Assembly: GCA_964559835.1 (NCBI GenBank)
Contig: CAZLJE010000007.1
Location: 1 to 64,000 of the forward strand
Length of the DNA: 64,000 nucleotides
Direction: 5' to 3'
DNA from: DAISJI01 sp964559835
GTDB taxonomy: Bacteria; Acidobacteriota; Terriglobia; Terriglobales; Acidobacteriaceae
A program made the position numbers and the translations under genes. The notes under the pieces were generated by a model, which saw only the letters and a list, made by a program, of their open reading frames with translations, had not been told where the DNA came from and made no database searches. Below are positions 34,112 to 43,222 of this stretch, piece after piece. Position 1 is the first letter of the stretch, and the number at the start of each line of letters is the position of its first letter.

Positions 34112-34852
34112 CTAGATGGCTGCGATTCCCGATCGAACCAACTTATAGAGGATGTAGGCGGTTGCGATCATTGCGATCGCGGTGCCCTTCTTCACTTTGC
34201 TCAACGACGAATACCCGATCCCCATCAGGATGATCGACCAGATCATGAAGACGTCGATGGACGACGCCATCCCGTAGAGGAACTTGGATTTCGTAGGATC
34301 CATGAAATACGCAGGGTTGGTTGCAACCGGGTTGTTGATGTTGAACCCTTCCGGATCGACGCCGACCAATAACGACACAATCCCCAGGACGCTCCCGAGT
34401 AAGCTGGGCAACCATGAGTAGAAGACGACCGCGAGCGATTGTCCGAACTTCACCTCTGCACCGGCGCCGAAGTTGAACATCGCCATCAATACGGCGGCAA
34501 TGATCAGGGCGTATACAAGGACGAAAAGGGGCGACATATAGCCAGCGATCTTGATGAACTTATTGCTGATCTCGATCTGCTGCTGCTTTTGCTCCGGCGG
34601 GAGCTGCTCGAACTTTTCGGCTCGACCGGACTGCGCGATGGCGTTGCGAGTGATCGTGTCGTAACCGATCTTTACGCCCATGACCTGTATGAACGCAATG
34701 GACAGTATCGACAAGATCAGCCACGGCACCCACCAGCTCGGATTGCGACGGATGTCAGCGAAAGTCTTGCTGGGGGCGAAGAAGGTGTTGATGAGGCGCT
34801 CGCCCTCGCTCAAGCCAGGCTGAGCGTCGGGTGTAACCGCAGGCGTAGACAT
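34112..34852 (-). CDS. Yip1-family membrane protein
   Basis: A 246-residue polytopic protein with about five helices. The opening LSEGERLINTFFAPSKTFADIRRNPSWW matches the start of bacterial Yip1-domain proteins (reported here in two parts: LSEGERLINTFFAPS and KTFADIRRNPSWWVPW), and later GQSLAVVFYSWLPSLLGSVL. Function unknown. Confidence 0.82.
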   Translation of the reverse strand: MSTPAVTPDAQPGLSEGERLINTFFAPSKTFADIRRNPSWWVPWLILSILSIAFIQVMGVKIGYDTITRNAIAQSGRAEKFEQLPPEQKQQQIEISNKFIKIAGYMSPLFVLVYALIIAAVLMAMFNFGAGAEVKFGQSLAVVFYSWLPSLLGSVLGIVSLLVGVDPEGFNINNPVATNPAYFMDPTKSKFLYGMASSIDVFMIWSIILMGIGYSSLSKVKKGTAIAMIATAYILYKLVRSGIAAI

Positions 34853-34892
34853 GAGTGACTCCAGTGAGCAGGAATTCGCGCGAATTCTAGCA

Positions 34893-34992
34893 AGGAATAC
34901 GGAAATCGGTAATCGGTAATTCGTAATCGGTGGTTCGGAGCTGGTGTTCCCGATTACCGATTACGGATTTCCGATTAGCGATTACCGTTACG
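34893..34992. repeat. Family D inverted heptamer cluster
   Basis: GGTAATCGGTAATTCGTAAT on the left and CCGATTACCGATTACGG on the right form a long imperfect stem around about 34940, between two leftward genes. Confidence 0.7.
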
Positions 34993-35063
34993 GACGGACA
35001 CTACAAAAAGACGCAAAAACAAGCGCGAAGTGCCGAGTGCGAAGTGCGAAGGAAGAAAAGGAC

Positions 35064-35912
35064 CTACACCTTTCGCCCACGTTCGAGAACGAATAAAGCG
35101 ATGCCACCGAGCACGGCCACGGAAGAAATCGCCAGGCGCAGCGTGATGTGTTCCCCCAGGATCGTGACGCCGGCGAGCGCGGCAATCACGGGCACGCTGA
35201 GTTGGACGACGGCGGCGCGCGTCGCCGTCAAGCCGCGCAGGGCGGCGTACCAGATCGCGTACCCGAGCCCGGAGGCGAGCGCGCCCGAGAGCACGGCGAA
35301 AAGCATTCCCCGGATATCCGGATGGGTGGTGCGCAGAAACACCAGGGAGACGACGATCGCGAACGGAACGGCGCGAAGGAAGTTGCCGGCGGTGGTGGCG
35401 AGAGGATCGGTGCTCTTACGGCCGCGCAGCGAATAAATCCCCCAGCACACTCCTGCGCCCGTCATGAGCAACGCACCGATCAGCGGTGGCGCCGCGATGC
35501 CCGGCAGCACGAGGATGATCAGCCCCGCGACAGCGATGACGAAGCCCGCAAGCTGCGGGCGGTTCATGCGCTCTCCGGCGATGAGTCCGCGGACGATCAT
35601 GGTGGCCTGCACGGCGCCAAACAGAAGCAGGGCACCAGTCCCGACCGGCAGAGACACATAGGCAAACGAGAAAGCTGCGGCATAGCCAAGCAGCACGGCG
35701 GAGGACAACCAATTGCCGGCTTTACCGCTCCTGTGTCCGGCGAGAGAGGAGAAGATCCAGAGCATCAGCGCCCCGGAGGCGATGCGAACGAGCGTGAAAC
35801 TGGCAGGGTCGATCATGGTGCGCTTCAGCGCCATGCGGCAGAGGACGGAGTTCGCCGCGAAGGCGAGCATGGTGATCGAGGTCAGGATCCAGGTGGAGGG
35901 CGATTTGCGCAC
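35064..35912 (-). CDS. EamA/DMT-superfamily transporter
   Basis: A 282-residue protein with ten predicted helices in two EamA halves: residues about 10-130 (MLAFAANSVLCRMALKR ... TLVRIASGALML) and about 150-278 (GALASGLGYAIWYAALRGL, PVIAALAGVTILGEHITL). Such proteins export metabolites or drugs; the substrate is unknown. GTG 35912. Confidence 0.88.
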   Translation of the reverse strand: MRKSPSTWILTSITMLAFAANSVLCRMALKRTMIDPASFTLVRIASGALMLWIFSSLAGHRSGKAGNWLSSAVLLGYAAAFSFAYVSLPVGTGALLLFGAVQATMIVRGLIAGERMNRPQLAGFVIAVAGLIILVLPGIAAPPLIGALLMTGAGVCWGIYSLRGRKSTDPLATTAGNFLRAVPFAIVVSLVFLRTTHPDIRGMLFAVLSGALASGLGYAIWYAALRGLTATRAAVVQLSVPVIAALAGVTILGEHITLRLAISSVAVLGGIALFVLERGRKV

Positions 35913-35961
35913 AGGAACAGTTGTACGTTGTACGTTGTAAGTTGCAAGTTGGAAAGAAAGA

Positions 35962-36855
35962 TTATTCGAAAAGCGAAGGCTGACGGAGTTGGCCCGTGAT
36001 ACGCCGTCCGCTGCGTGTTGCGGGACCGAATCCGGGCGGCAGTTTCTCCGGCGTGCTTCCGCCCCGGTTCTCCTGCATTCGGACCAGCCCTGCGCCGCGC
36101 CAGCGGGCTACCGCCGGGTCGAGGTGCTGCGCGCAAAGTTCTTCGAACGTGATCACGTTGGGTGCGGCACGGTAATCCTGGCGGCTGCTCTTCACGCGAT
36201 CGGTGACGACCAGATGGAAATGTGAGGCCTCCATCTCGAACAGGTCCATCTTGGAAACTTCCTCGTCGAGGGTGGCGACGTAGAACGCCTGCGGCTGGCT
36301 GGCGTCGGAGACGATCTGGCGCCAGCGATCTCGCACCGTCTTCTTGACGCTCACAACCATGCAGTCGGCGGGGGTGCGACGGAAGTGCTCAATGTTAGGA
36401 AGGATGAAATCCGGCTGGCCTACCAGCACGGCCTGTGCCGCTCCGGCGTAGGCGGTCGCTATCAGTTTGCAGACGAGCAACTCGAACGACTTGACGATGT
36501 GAGGATGCCGCGCCTGCCCGAGGCTGACGAAGAACTTGTCGAGTGACTGGAAGTTCTCGGCGAGGATTCCGACGAACTCGTCGGCCGTGGCGCGCTCGCC
36601 GACCATGGGAACGAGCACATTAAAGAATGCTGCCTTGGCGGCGTGGCGCTGCGCGTCGAGATAACGTTCCTGGGCTGCGAGCATGGCCGTGTCGGCGATA
36701 ACGCTAAAGTGCGCCTTCAGCCAAGCGGGATCGGAACCGCGGCCGGACAGAGATTGCTCGACGGCGTGGGTTGCAATCGCGACAGCGCTGGGCATCCGGT
36801 CCAGAAAGGCCCGGTGCAGCTCTCCCTCGACGTGATGTACTGGTTCACTGCCCAT
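35962..36855 (-). CDS. Type II restriction-endonuclease-like protein (EcoRII C-terminal type)
   Basis: A 297-residue protein. Residues 148-152 (PDFIL), then VVSVKKTVRDRWRQI (Lys171-Lys172 and RDRWRQ at 175-180) reproduce the catalytic block of the EcoRII-C/PspGI-like PD-(D/E)XK nucleases; FELLV at about 124-128 could provide the extra acidic residue. The N-terminal half is helical and unrecognised. No methyltransferase is adjacent, so it is an orphan nuclease or part of a different defence arrangement. ATG 36855 is used; TTG 36873 is in frame and neither has a good ribosome-binding site. Confidence 0.7.
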   Translation of the reverse strand: MGSEPVHHVEGELHRAFLDRMPSAVAIATHAVEQSLSGRGSDPAWLKAHFSVIADTAMLAAQERYLDAQRHAAKAAFFNVLVPMVGERATADEFVGILAENFQSLDKFFVSLGQARHPHIVKSFELLVCKLIATAYAGAAQAVLVGQPDFILPNIEHFRRTPADCMVVSVKKTVRDRWRQIVSDASQPQAFYVATLDEEVSKMDLFEMEASHFHLVVTDRVKSSRQDYRAAPNVITFEELCAQHLDPAVARWRGAGLVRMQENRGGSTPEKLPPGFGPATRSGRRITGQLRQPSLFE

Positions 36856-37106
36856 GGGAATTGCGGACGCCAACCACCGCCGGTGGGGGTGATTCAGGAG
36901 TGACTATAGCGAGGGCATTATTGAAGTGGAGGTAATTCTTTGCACATCAGTTTACTTTGCGGATACCTCCCTGTTACCACGGTGCGCCGCATTGGGTACT
37001 GGCGGCATGCGCGGAATGCTTGCCTTCGTTAGAGAGGGAGTGCATCATGTGTGCCACAATTCCGGGTAAAGTGTGTGGACCCGACCGCCGGCGCCGCGGG
37101 TCAAGT
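36856..37106. other. Divergent intergenic region
   Basis: Separates the leftward nuclease gene from the cyclase. GGAGGTAATTC near 36930 and TACCTCC near 36962 form a loose inverted pair. No clear promoter or gene is seen; the family A palindrome follows. Confidence 0.35.
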
Positions 37107-37166
37107 GTGTGTGTAGCCAGGTTTGCCTGGCGATACTGTGCCGCCAGGCAAGCCTGGCTAGTACAC
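37107..37166. repeat. Family A palindrome upstream of the cyclase
   Basis: Right arm CGCCAGGCAAGCCTGGCTAG then TACAC (37142-37166) is identical to the copy at 38937-38961; the left arm (about 37107-37132) has a few changes. It ends 20 bases before the ATG. Confidence 0.88.
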
Positions 37167-37186
37167 CCCGGCATCGCAGGAGCGAG

Positions 37187-38473
37187 ATGGGAGCACCAAA
37201 ATTCACGCAGGTGATGAAAGCTTCGCTACTCAAGCCCGACTTGATGGCGGAACTGGACCGCTTCCGGCGTGACATCACGGTGCTATTCACCGATATCCGC
37301 GGCTCCACTGCATACTTCGAAAAGCACGGCGACATTATGGGCGTCATGATGGTGCACCAGTGCACCGAGGTGTTGCGCGCGCAGATCGACAAGACTGCGG
37401 GCGGGAAATTCATCAAGACCATCGGCGATGCGGTGATGGCGACCTTCGAGGACGCCAAGGGAGCCGTGGAATGCGCCGTCAACATGCAGAAGGCGCTGAA
37501 GGAACACAACCGGTCGCGGCTGGCGAGCGACCCGATCTCGATCCGCATCGGTTTGAATTACGGGCCCGGAATCGTCAAGACGGATGATGTGTTCGGCGAT
37601 GTGGTGAACGTGGCGTCGCGCGTGGAGAGTGTCGCGCAGGCGGACCAGGTCATCATCTCGGCGACGGTAAATCAGAAGATCGTCGGCGGTCCGTACCAGA
37701 TCAACTATCTCGGCAAGTTTGCACTGAAAGGCAAAGAAGGACCGAGCGACCTGTTCGAAGTCGTGTGGGACGAGCACAAGGGTAACAAGCCGCTGACATC
37801 GCATACGATGATGGCGGGCAGCGCGGGACTTCAGCTTCCCACGTACAAGCTGCAGCACATGGTCCCGGGTGGCCCGATGCAGGAATGGCAGGTGCGGTCG
37901 AAGCCCATCATCGTCGGGCAGAGCAGCGGCGACATCTTGTTCGCCAACGACACGCGCATGGCGCCGCAGCACGCGCTCCTGACGGCCAATACCGGCCAGC
38001 TCTGCGTAGAAGACTTGAGTGACCGCGGGATCTTCGTGCGCCTGGTCGCGACGCACACGCTCCAGAGCCGCGACATCATCCTTGTCGGCACACAGATGTT
38101 GAAATTCATGGAGCGTTCGGACGAACTTGCCGCCGCCGCACATACCGGAACGGCGTTGATGAACCTTGCGGCTGCACTGGACGCGCCGCCGGCGGAATTC
38201 ATCGGTATCCGCCCCGACGGAAGCGAGACCGGCGCGCGGTATCCCATCAAGCAGGAAGAAGTGACATTCGGGCGCAGCGGTACGACGTTCACCTTCGAGA
38301 AGGATGAGTTCATGAGCCGCACGCACTGCAAGGTCTACCATCGCGGCGAGAACTTCTTCATCGAGGATTGCAGCCGCAATGGCACATACCTGAAGGTGCA
38401 GGGCAAGGCGCCCGTTCCGGCGGGGTCTTCGCTGATCGTGGGCAGCCAGTTGTTCCGCGTCTCGCAGCAATAA
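37187..38473 (+). CDS. Class III adenylate cyclase with two FHA domains
   Basis: A 428-residue cytosolic signalling protein. The cyclase domain spans about residues 20-190: ITVLFTDIRGSTAYFEKHGD gives the first metal-binding Asp, GGKFIKTIGDAVMATF the substrate-loop Lys and the second Asp, and DDVFGDVVNVASRVE the C-terminal active-site segment. Two FHA domains follow, one near 220-310 (SKPIIVGQSSGDILFAND) and one near 345-425 (EVTFGRSGTTFTF, MSRTHCKVYHR, DCSRNGTYLKV), which bind phosphothreonine. ATG 37187 has AGGAG upstream; an upstream extension would translate the palindrome. The downstream kinase is a natural source of its FHA ligands. Confidence 0.93.
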   Translation: MGAPKFTQVMKASLLKPDLMAELDRFRRDITVLFTDIRGSTAYFEKHGDIMGVMMVHQCTEVLRAQIDKTAGGKFIKTIGDAVMATFEDAKGAVECAVNMQKALKEHNRSRLASDPISIRIGLNYGPGIVKTDDVFGDVVNVASRVESVAQADQVIISATVNQKIVGGPYQINYLGKFALKGKEGPSDLFEVVWDEHKGNKPLTSHTMMAGSAGLQLPTYKLQHMVPGGPMQEWQVRSKPIIVGQSSGDILFANDTRMAPQHALLTANTGQLCVEDLSDRGIFVRLVATHTLQSRDIILVGTQMLKFMERSDELAAAAHTGTALMNLAAALDAPPAEFIGIRPDGSETGARYPIKQEEVTFGRSGTTFTFEKDEFMSRTHCKVYHRGENFFIEDCSRNGTYLKVQGKAPVPAGSSLIVGSQLFRVSQQ

Positions 38474-38902
38474 TTCCCATTTCAGGAAAATGTGCACGAA
38501 AACGGGGTGCCAAACTGCCACTACGGCGTCCGCAACTAGTTTTGCAGATAATTACTCCGGTAACCTCACCGATTTCCGCGGCCCGACCGCAATCTGTTTC
38601 ACTTAGGCGCTGAAAACAAACCGCTTCGGCCGTTAACGAGCGTGACGTGCTGTTAGCACCAACGGAACTTGCGCAAGTTGATTTCCTTTGATTTTGCTAC
38701 GGGGCGATGATAATTTTCCGGCGATACCTCTCCCCACGGTCGCGCACTGCTATCCGTAAGGAACGATGGGAGATGTCGCACTAAGGCTGGGCGACATGCA
38801 GCGGCGACGACGGTGCATCGTAGTGTGCTCTTATCCTATGGCGCGTGGTGTGGGATAACCGTCTTGAAAAATGAACACGCGATGAATGTTAGCGCGGGGA
38901 GT
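38474..38902. other. Intergenic region before the kinase gene
   Basis: About 430 bp without a supported gene. A weak TTGATT/GATAAT pair (38688-38693, 38709-38714) has only 15-bp spacing. The remainder shows no repeat I can name until the palindrome at 38903. Confidence 0.4.
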
Positions 38903-38961
38903 GTGTACTAGCCAGGCTTGCCTGGCGGCACCGTGTCGCCAGGCAAGCCTGGCTAGTACAC
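38903..38961. repeat. Family A perfect 25-bp palindrome upstream of the kinase
   Basis: Left arm 38903-38927 (GTGTACTAGCCAGGCTTGCC then TGGCG) is the exact reverse complement of 38937-38961, with a 9-nt loop. It ends four bases before ATG 38966 or 13 before ATG 38975, so in RNA the hairpin would sit over the ribosome-binding region. Confidence 0.95.
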
Positions 38962-38965
38962 CTGA

Positions 38966-41900
38966 ATGGGACAGATGAGCTCGAACGTCGAGCAGAAGAT
39001 CGGCAAATACGAGGTCCTCTCCAAGATCGGCGAGGGCGGCATGGGAGTGGTCTATAAAGCCAAAGACCCGCTCATCGACCGCATCGTCGCGATCAAGATG
39101 ATGACCGGCGCGTTCGCCGAAGAAAAAGAGGCCCGCGAAAGGTTCCTGCGCGAGGCGCGCGCCGTCGGCAAACTGCAGCACCCCAACATCGTCACCATCT
39201 ACGAACTGGGCGTCGAAGGCAATTCTCCATACATGGTCATGGAGTTCCTGGAAGGCTCGGGACTCGACAAGGTGTTGTCAAACCGCATCGCGCTGACCAT
39301 GGTGCAGAAGCTCGAGTACATGGAGCAGATCTGCAACGCGCTCCATTACGCCCACGAGCACGACATCGTCCACCGCGACGTGAAGCCGGCGAACGTGATC
39401 GTGATGAAAGGCGGCTCGCAGGTCAAACTGGTGGATTTCGGCATCGCGCGCGCCGGCAATTCCGGCATGACGCGCACCGGCTTCGCCATCGGCACGACGT
39501 CGTACATGTCGCCGGAGCAGATCGAAGCGAGCAAGGGCCTCGACCGGCGCAGTGACGTTTTCTCCGCCGGCGTCATGATGTACGAGGTGCTGACGAACAA
39601 CCTCCCGTTCCCCGGCACGGAACCGATCGCCATCGCCATTAAGATCCTGCGCGAGCCTTATCCGCGGCTCGCGGCGTACCTCGCCGAATATCCCGCCGAA
39701 CTGGACGACATCGTGGCGCGCGCTCTCGCCAAGGACCGCGAGGAGCGCTACTCCACGGCCGAGGAATTCGCCTTCGACCTGTCGCGGCTGATCGAGCACT
39801 TGAAGCGCAACATGGTCAGCCAGTACGTTGTGGAGGGCCGCGAATCTTTCGGGAAGAAGGATTTCTCGCGCGCCAAGGAACTCATCAGCTACGTGCTCAA
39901 GATCGATCCCGGCAATTCCGAAGCACGGGCGCTGAATTACGAGATCCAGAAGGTGGCGCAGCAGGCGCAGAAGGGCGAGCACCTGCGCCAGCTCAAGGCG
40001 GCGATCGAAGAGACGATCGGCCAGCGGCAGTATGACGAAGCCCTGAACTTCATCGAGCAGGCGCTCAAGATCGACACCAGCAGCGCCGAATTGATGAAGC
40101 AGAAGGAGCTGGTCGTTGCCGAGCAGCAGCGGCGCTCCGAGGTCAAGAAGCGGCTGAACCTGGCGCAGTCGGCGGAAGCGATGGGCGATTTCCGGCTGGC
40201 GCGCGAGCATGTCGAGAAGGCGCTCAGCCTCGATCCGACCGATACGCAGGCTCGGATGCAGAAGGCCAACATCGAACAGGCCATAGCCGAGCAGGACAAG
40301 CAGCGGCAGATCCGTGAGTTCCTCGATGTAGCGAAATCGGAGATGGTGGACCGCCGGTTCACCTCGGCGCGTGAAGCGATCAAGCGCGCGGAGGCCCTGC
40401 AACCGGATTCGCCTGAGATCCAGGCGCTGAAGGCGGCGGCCTATTCGGCGCACGAGCAGGAACTGAAGCGGCGTGAACTCGAGCAACTGGCGAAAGAAGT
40501 ACAGGCGTGCCTGGCGGCGGGTGATCCGGAAGCCGCCCTCAAGAAAGCGAACTCGGCGCTGCAGATGTATCCAACCGACGTCACGCTGCTGCAATTGCGG
40601 ACCACGGCGGAGAAGCAGCGCACGGAAGTCACCGAACGCCAGAAGACGGACAAGGCCAAGCAAGAGCACCTCAAGAAGGCGAAGGACGCGCTTGGCCGCA
40701 AGAACTACGCGGCGGCTATCGCCGAGTTGGAAGGCGCGCGCATCGAGTTCCCCGCCGACAAGGAGATCGCGGACCTGCTACGCCTGGCGCGCGAAGAGCA
40801 GGAACACGCGAACGTAGCGGCCGAGAAGGCGGCACAAGCGGAGCGGGCGGCGCTCTCCGCGGCAGAAGCCGAGACGCAGAAGAAAGCGGCGGAAGAGAAG
40901 CAGAAGGCGGAAGACAAGGCCCGCCGCGAAGCCGAAGAGAAACGGCGTGCGGGCGAAGAAAAGGCCCGTCGCGAAGCGGAAGAGAAACAGCGAGCAGCAG
41001 CCGAAGAAAAAGCGCGGCGCGAAGCTCGTGAGGCGGACGAAAAGCGCCGCCGCGAAGAAGAAGAGAAAAAGAAGGCGGACGACAAAAAGAGGCGCGACGC
41101 GGAAGCGGCGCGGATCGCAGCTGAAGCCGCTGCCAAGTTGCCGGCGACGCCATCGTCCGCAACCAGTATTTTCAATTCGCCATCGACCGGCGCCGCGGCT
41201 GCGCCGGCGCCCAGCGCGTACGAAGAGACGATCGTCTCACCGCCTCCGCCGAAGAAAGCGGAAGTGAAAGAGAAGCCGCGGAGGGAAGAGCGCAGCGAGC
41301 CGGTACACGTCCCTGCGCCGGAGCCGTCCGGCGGCAAGGGGAAGATGATCGGCATCGGGGCCGCGGTCGCGGTACTGGTGATCGGCGGGGCAGCGTACTT
41401 TGCCCTGCACAAATCGACGCCGTCGACTCCGACGGATACCACCAAGACAACCGAAACCGCGCCGACCTCAACCACTACTACACCCACGCCGGCGCCGCCT
41501 AAGCCGGCTGTTCCTGAATTTGGAACGCTATCGGTCGTCGCCAAGGATGACAAGGGTGCAAACGTCGATGCGGCCGATATCTTCGTCGACAATCAACTGA
41601 AAGACATACTGGTCAAGCGTGGTAAGGCGACCCTGAAGTTACCCGTCGGGTCCCACCAGGTCCGCATCCAGAAACCGGGCGTAGGTGTTTCTGCCGATCA
41701 GACGATCACCATCGCAAAGGACACGCCGGCGCAGATCGAACTTGCGCTGAAGGCGAGCGCTACTGCGCCCAAGCCGGTCACGTACTTGATGATCACGTCC
41801 ACGCCGGGCGCGACCGTCACGGTTGACGACAAGGCGATGCCCACCGTTGGCGCGGATGGCAAGTCCTCTTTCGAGGTCCAGCCCGGACGGCACAAGGTAG

Positions 41901-42853
41901 AGATCATCCTGCGCGGATTCAAGCCGTTCTCAACTTCAGTGAACGCGAAGGAAGGCGACCGCGTGCCGGTCACGGGAACGCTGGCCGCGGTTCCGCCGCC
42001 GAGCGTCGAGTTCAGCGCCAGTTCGACGAACGTCAAGGAAGGTGATTCGGTCGACTTGAAGTGGAACGTGCAGGGAGCGACCGAAGTGACCATCGAGGGA
42101 GTCGGCGCTGTCGGCGCCAGCGGCTCGCGTTCGGTGAGCCCGAAGGGGAATACGACCTACACGCTGGTGGCGAAGGGTGAAGCCGCCGAGCCCGCGACGA
42201 AGTCGGTGACCATCAGCGTCGCAGCGGCCCCGAAGGCGCCCGTGATCGGGTCATTTGCCGCGGGATCCGTGGCAATCACGAAGGGCGCCTCGACCAAGTT
42301 GACGTGGTCTACGGAGAACGCCAGCGATGTGTCCATCTCCGGAATCGGTAAGGTCGAGGCGAGTGGCTCGCGCGATGTCAGCCCGGCCGATACGGCGACG
42401 TACAAGCTGACAGCGAAAGGCCCGGGCGGCAGTGTGGATTCGCGGCCGGTGACGGTTACGGTCACTCCGGCCGGCCCGAGCGCGGCCGAAATAGCGGCGG
42501 CGAAGGCCCGTGAAGCGGAGGCCCAAAAGACGAAGGACCTGGCCGATATCAAGGACATCATTGAGCGCCAGCTCAAGCACGCCTACGACACCAAGAATTT
42601 CGCCGAGCTACAGAAAGTCTGGCCTGACATGCCGAAGCAGGTGGCAAGCGACACCAAGGGCCTGTTTGCCTCGGGTGACGTGAAGAACATCAACATGGAA
42701 TTCTCCTGCCAGTATGACGTGACCGGAGACGCCGGGTCGGCCCGTTGCTCGCAGAAGATGAGTTACGTCTTCGGCGGCAAGCAGATGTCCACGCCAATCT
42801 CATTTACCTACAAGTTGAAGCGCGTCGGCGGCGCGTGGCGCCTGGGCAGCTAA
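38966..42853 (+). CDS. Transmembrane Ser/Thr protein kinase with TPR, coiled coil and PEGA/Ig-like regions
   Basis: A 1295-residue Hanks-type kinase. The kinase domain covers about residues 13-275: Gly loop GEGGMGVVYKA, Lys44 in VAIKMM, HRDVKPANV (His136, catalytic Asp138), Asp157 of DFGIAR and an activation loop with MTRTGFAIGTTSYMSPEQI. TPR-like helices run to about 580, then a charged Glu/Lys/Arg coiled coil to about 720, and one transmembrane helix near 794-815. Outside are a PEGA-like domain (about 955-1005) and two similar Ig-like modules near 1015-1165 (SVDLKWNVQGATEVTIEGVG, STKLTWSTENASDVSISGIG). The extracellular part probably senses the envelope. ATG 38975 is an alternative start. 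Confidence 0.95.
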   Translation: MGQMSSNVEQKIGKYEVLSKIGEGGMGVVYKAKDPLIDRIVAIKMMTGAFAEEKEARERFLREARAVGKLQHPNIVTIYELGVEGNSPYMVMEFLEGSGLDKVLSNRIALTMVQKLEYMEQICNALHYAHEHDIVHRDVKPANVIVMKGGSQVKLVDFGIARAGNSGMTRTGFAIGTTSYMSPEQIEASKGLDRRSDVFSAGVMMYEVLTNNLPFPGTEPIAIAIKILREPYPRLAAYLAEYPAELDDIVARALAKDREERYSTAEEFAFDLSRLIEHLKRNMVSQYVVEGRESFGKKDFSRAKELISYVLKIDPGNSEARALNYEIQKVAQQAQKGEHLRQLKAAIEETIGQRQYDEALNFIEQALKIDTSSAELMKQKELVVAEQQRRSEVKKRLNLAQSAEAMGDFRLAREHVEKALSLDPTDTQARMQKANIEQAIAEQDKQRQIREFLDVAKSEMVDRRFTSAREAIKRAEALQPDSPEIQALKAAAYSAHEQELKRRELEQLAKEVQACLAAGDPEAALKKANSALQMYPTDVTLLQLRTTAEKQRTEVTERQKTDKAKQEHLKKAKDALGRKNYAAAIAELEGARIEFPADKEIADLLRLAREEQEHANVAAEKAAQAERAALSAAEAETQKKAAEEKQKAEDKARREAEEKRRAGEEKARREAEEKQRAAAEEKARREAREADEKRRREEEEKKKADDKKRRDAEAARIAAEAAAKLPATPSSATSIFNSPSTGAAAAPAPSAYEETIVSPPPPKKAEVKEKPRREERSEPVHVPAPEPSGGKGKMIGIGAAVAVLVIGGAAYFALHKSTPSTPTDTTKTTETAPTSTTTTPTPAPPKPAVPEFGTLSVVAKDDKGANVDAADIFVDNQLKDILVKRGKATLKLPVGSHQVRIQKPGVGVSADQTITIAKDTPAQIELALKASATAPKPVTYLMITSTPGATVTVDDKAMPTVGADGKSSFEVQPGRHKVEIILRGFKPFSTSVNAKEGDRVPVTGTLAAVPPPSVEFSASSTNVKEGDSVDLKWNVQGATEVTIEGVGAVGASGSRSVSPKGNTTYTLVAKGEAAEPATKSVTISVAAAPKAPVIGSFAAGSVAITKGASTKLTWSTENASDVSISGIGKVEASGSRDVSPADTATYKLTAKGPGGSVDSRPVTVTVTPAGPSAAEIAAAKAREAEAQKTKDLADIKDIIERQLKHAYDTKNFAELQKVWPDMPKQVASDTKGLFASGDVKNINMEFSCQYDVTGDAGSARCSQKMSYVFGGKQMSTPISFTYKLKRVGGAWRLGS

Positions 42854-43072
42854 GCGCCTTAACCCACCTTAGTCCAACTCCCTTAAAGGATTGTCGTCCC
42901 GGGGGCTACCTTAGTCCCACCGGTAATCCGTGCCCGGACGGGCAGTTCTGTGCGGCGGCCGGATCGCGACGGCGCCGTTCCGGCAGTCAGGATTGCGCCA
43001 AAGGACGATGGCTCTGACGTTTACCAGTAGGTTCCGCATCCCGGAAATGCTCCCAAATCGGCATTTTTCCTG
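42854..43072. other. Intergenic region, no gene recognised
   Basis: GC-rich with short inverted stretches (GTGCCCGGACGGGCA near 42928-42942). A c-di-GMP-type riboswitch was considered but no conserved core is visible. Confidence 0.35.
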
Positions 43073-43101
43073 TTGACACCTGTACAACCATTGGCTATAA
43101 C
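43073..43101 (+). promoter_or_regulatory. Strong sigma-70-type promoter of the giant surface gene
   Basis: Consensus TTGACA (43073-43078), 17-bp spacer, TATAAC (43096-43101). Transcription would start near 43108, leaving a leader of about 115 nt. Confidence 0.85.
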
Positions 43102-43147
43102 TCGCACGCTATCCTTAGCACAGACGTACTAGGTGTGCTGCAAGTAA

Positions 43148-43173
43148 GGTTCCTCCTCCCCCTCTGAGGAACC
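43148..43173 (+). promoter_or_regulatory. Leader hairpin of the giant surface gene
   Basis: GGTTCCTC pairs with GAGGAACC across a C/T-rich loop inside the 5' leader; GGAGG follows at about 43210. It may stabilise the mRNA or tune translation. Confidence 0.6.
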
Positions 43174-43222
43174 GGTCACAGAACTGTCCTTTGTCACTGT
43201 CGCTGGTTGGAGGCTGAACCGT

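Noticed and set aside
37073..37186. Longer N-terminus of the cyclase
   Set aside because: It would translate the palindromic repeat; ATG 37187 has a proper AGGAG site.
39278..40669. 463-codon antisense frame over the kinase gene
   Set aside because: Shadow of the kinase and TPR coding sequence; no recognisable protein features.
42854..43222. Cyclic di-GMP riboswitch in the long leader of the giant gene
   Set aside because: No conserved GEMM core or kissing stems found by eye; a plain sigma-70 promoter explains the region.
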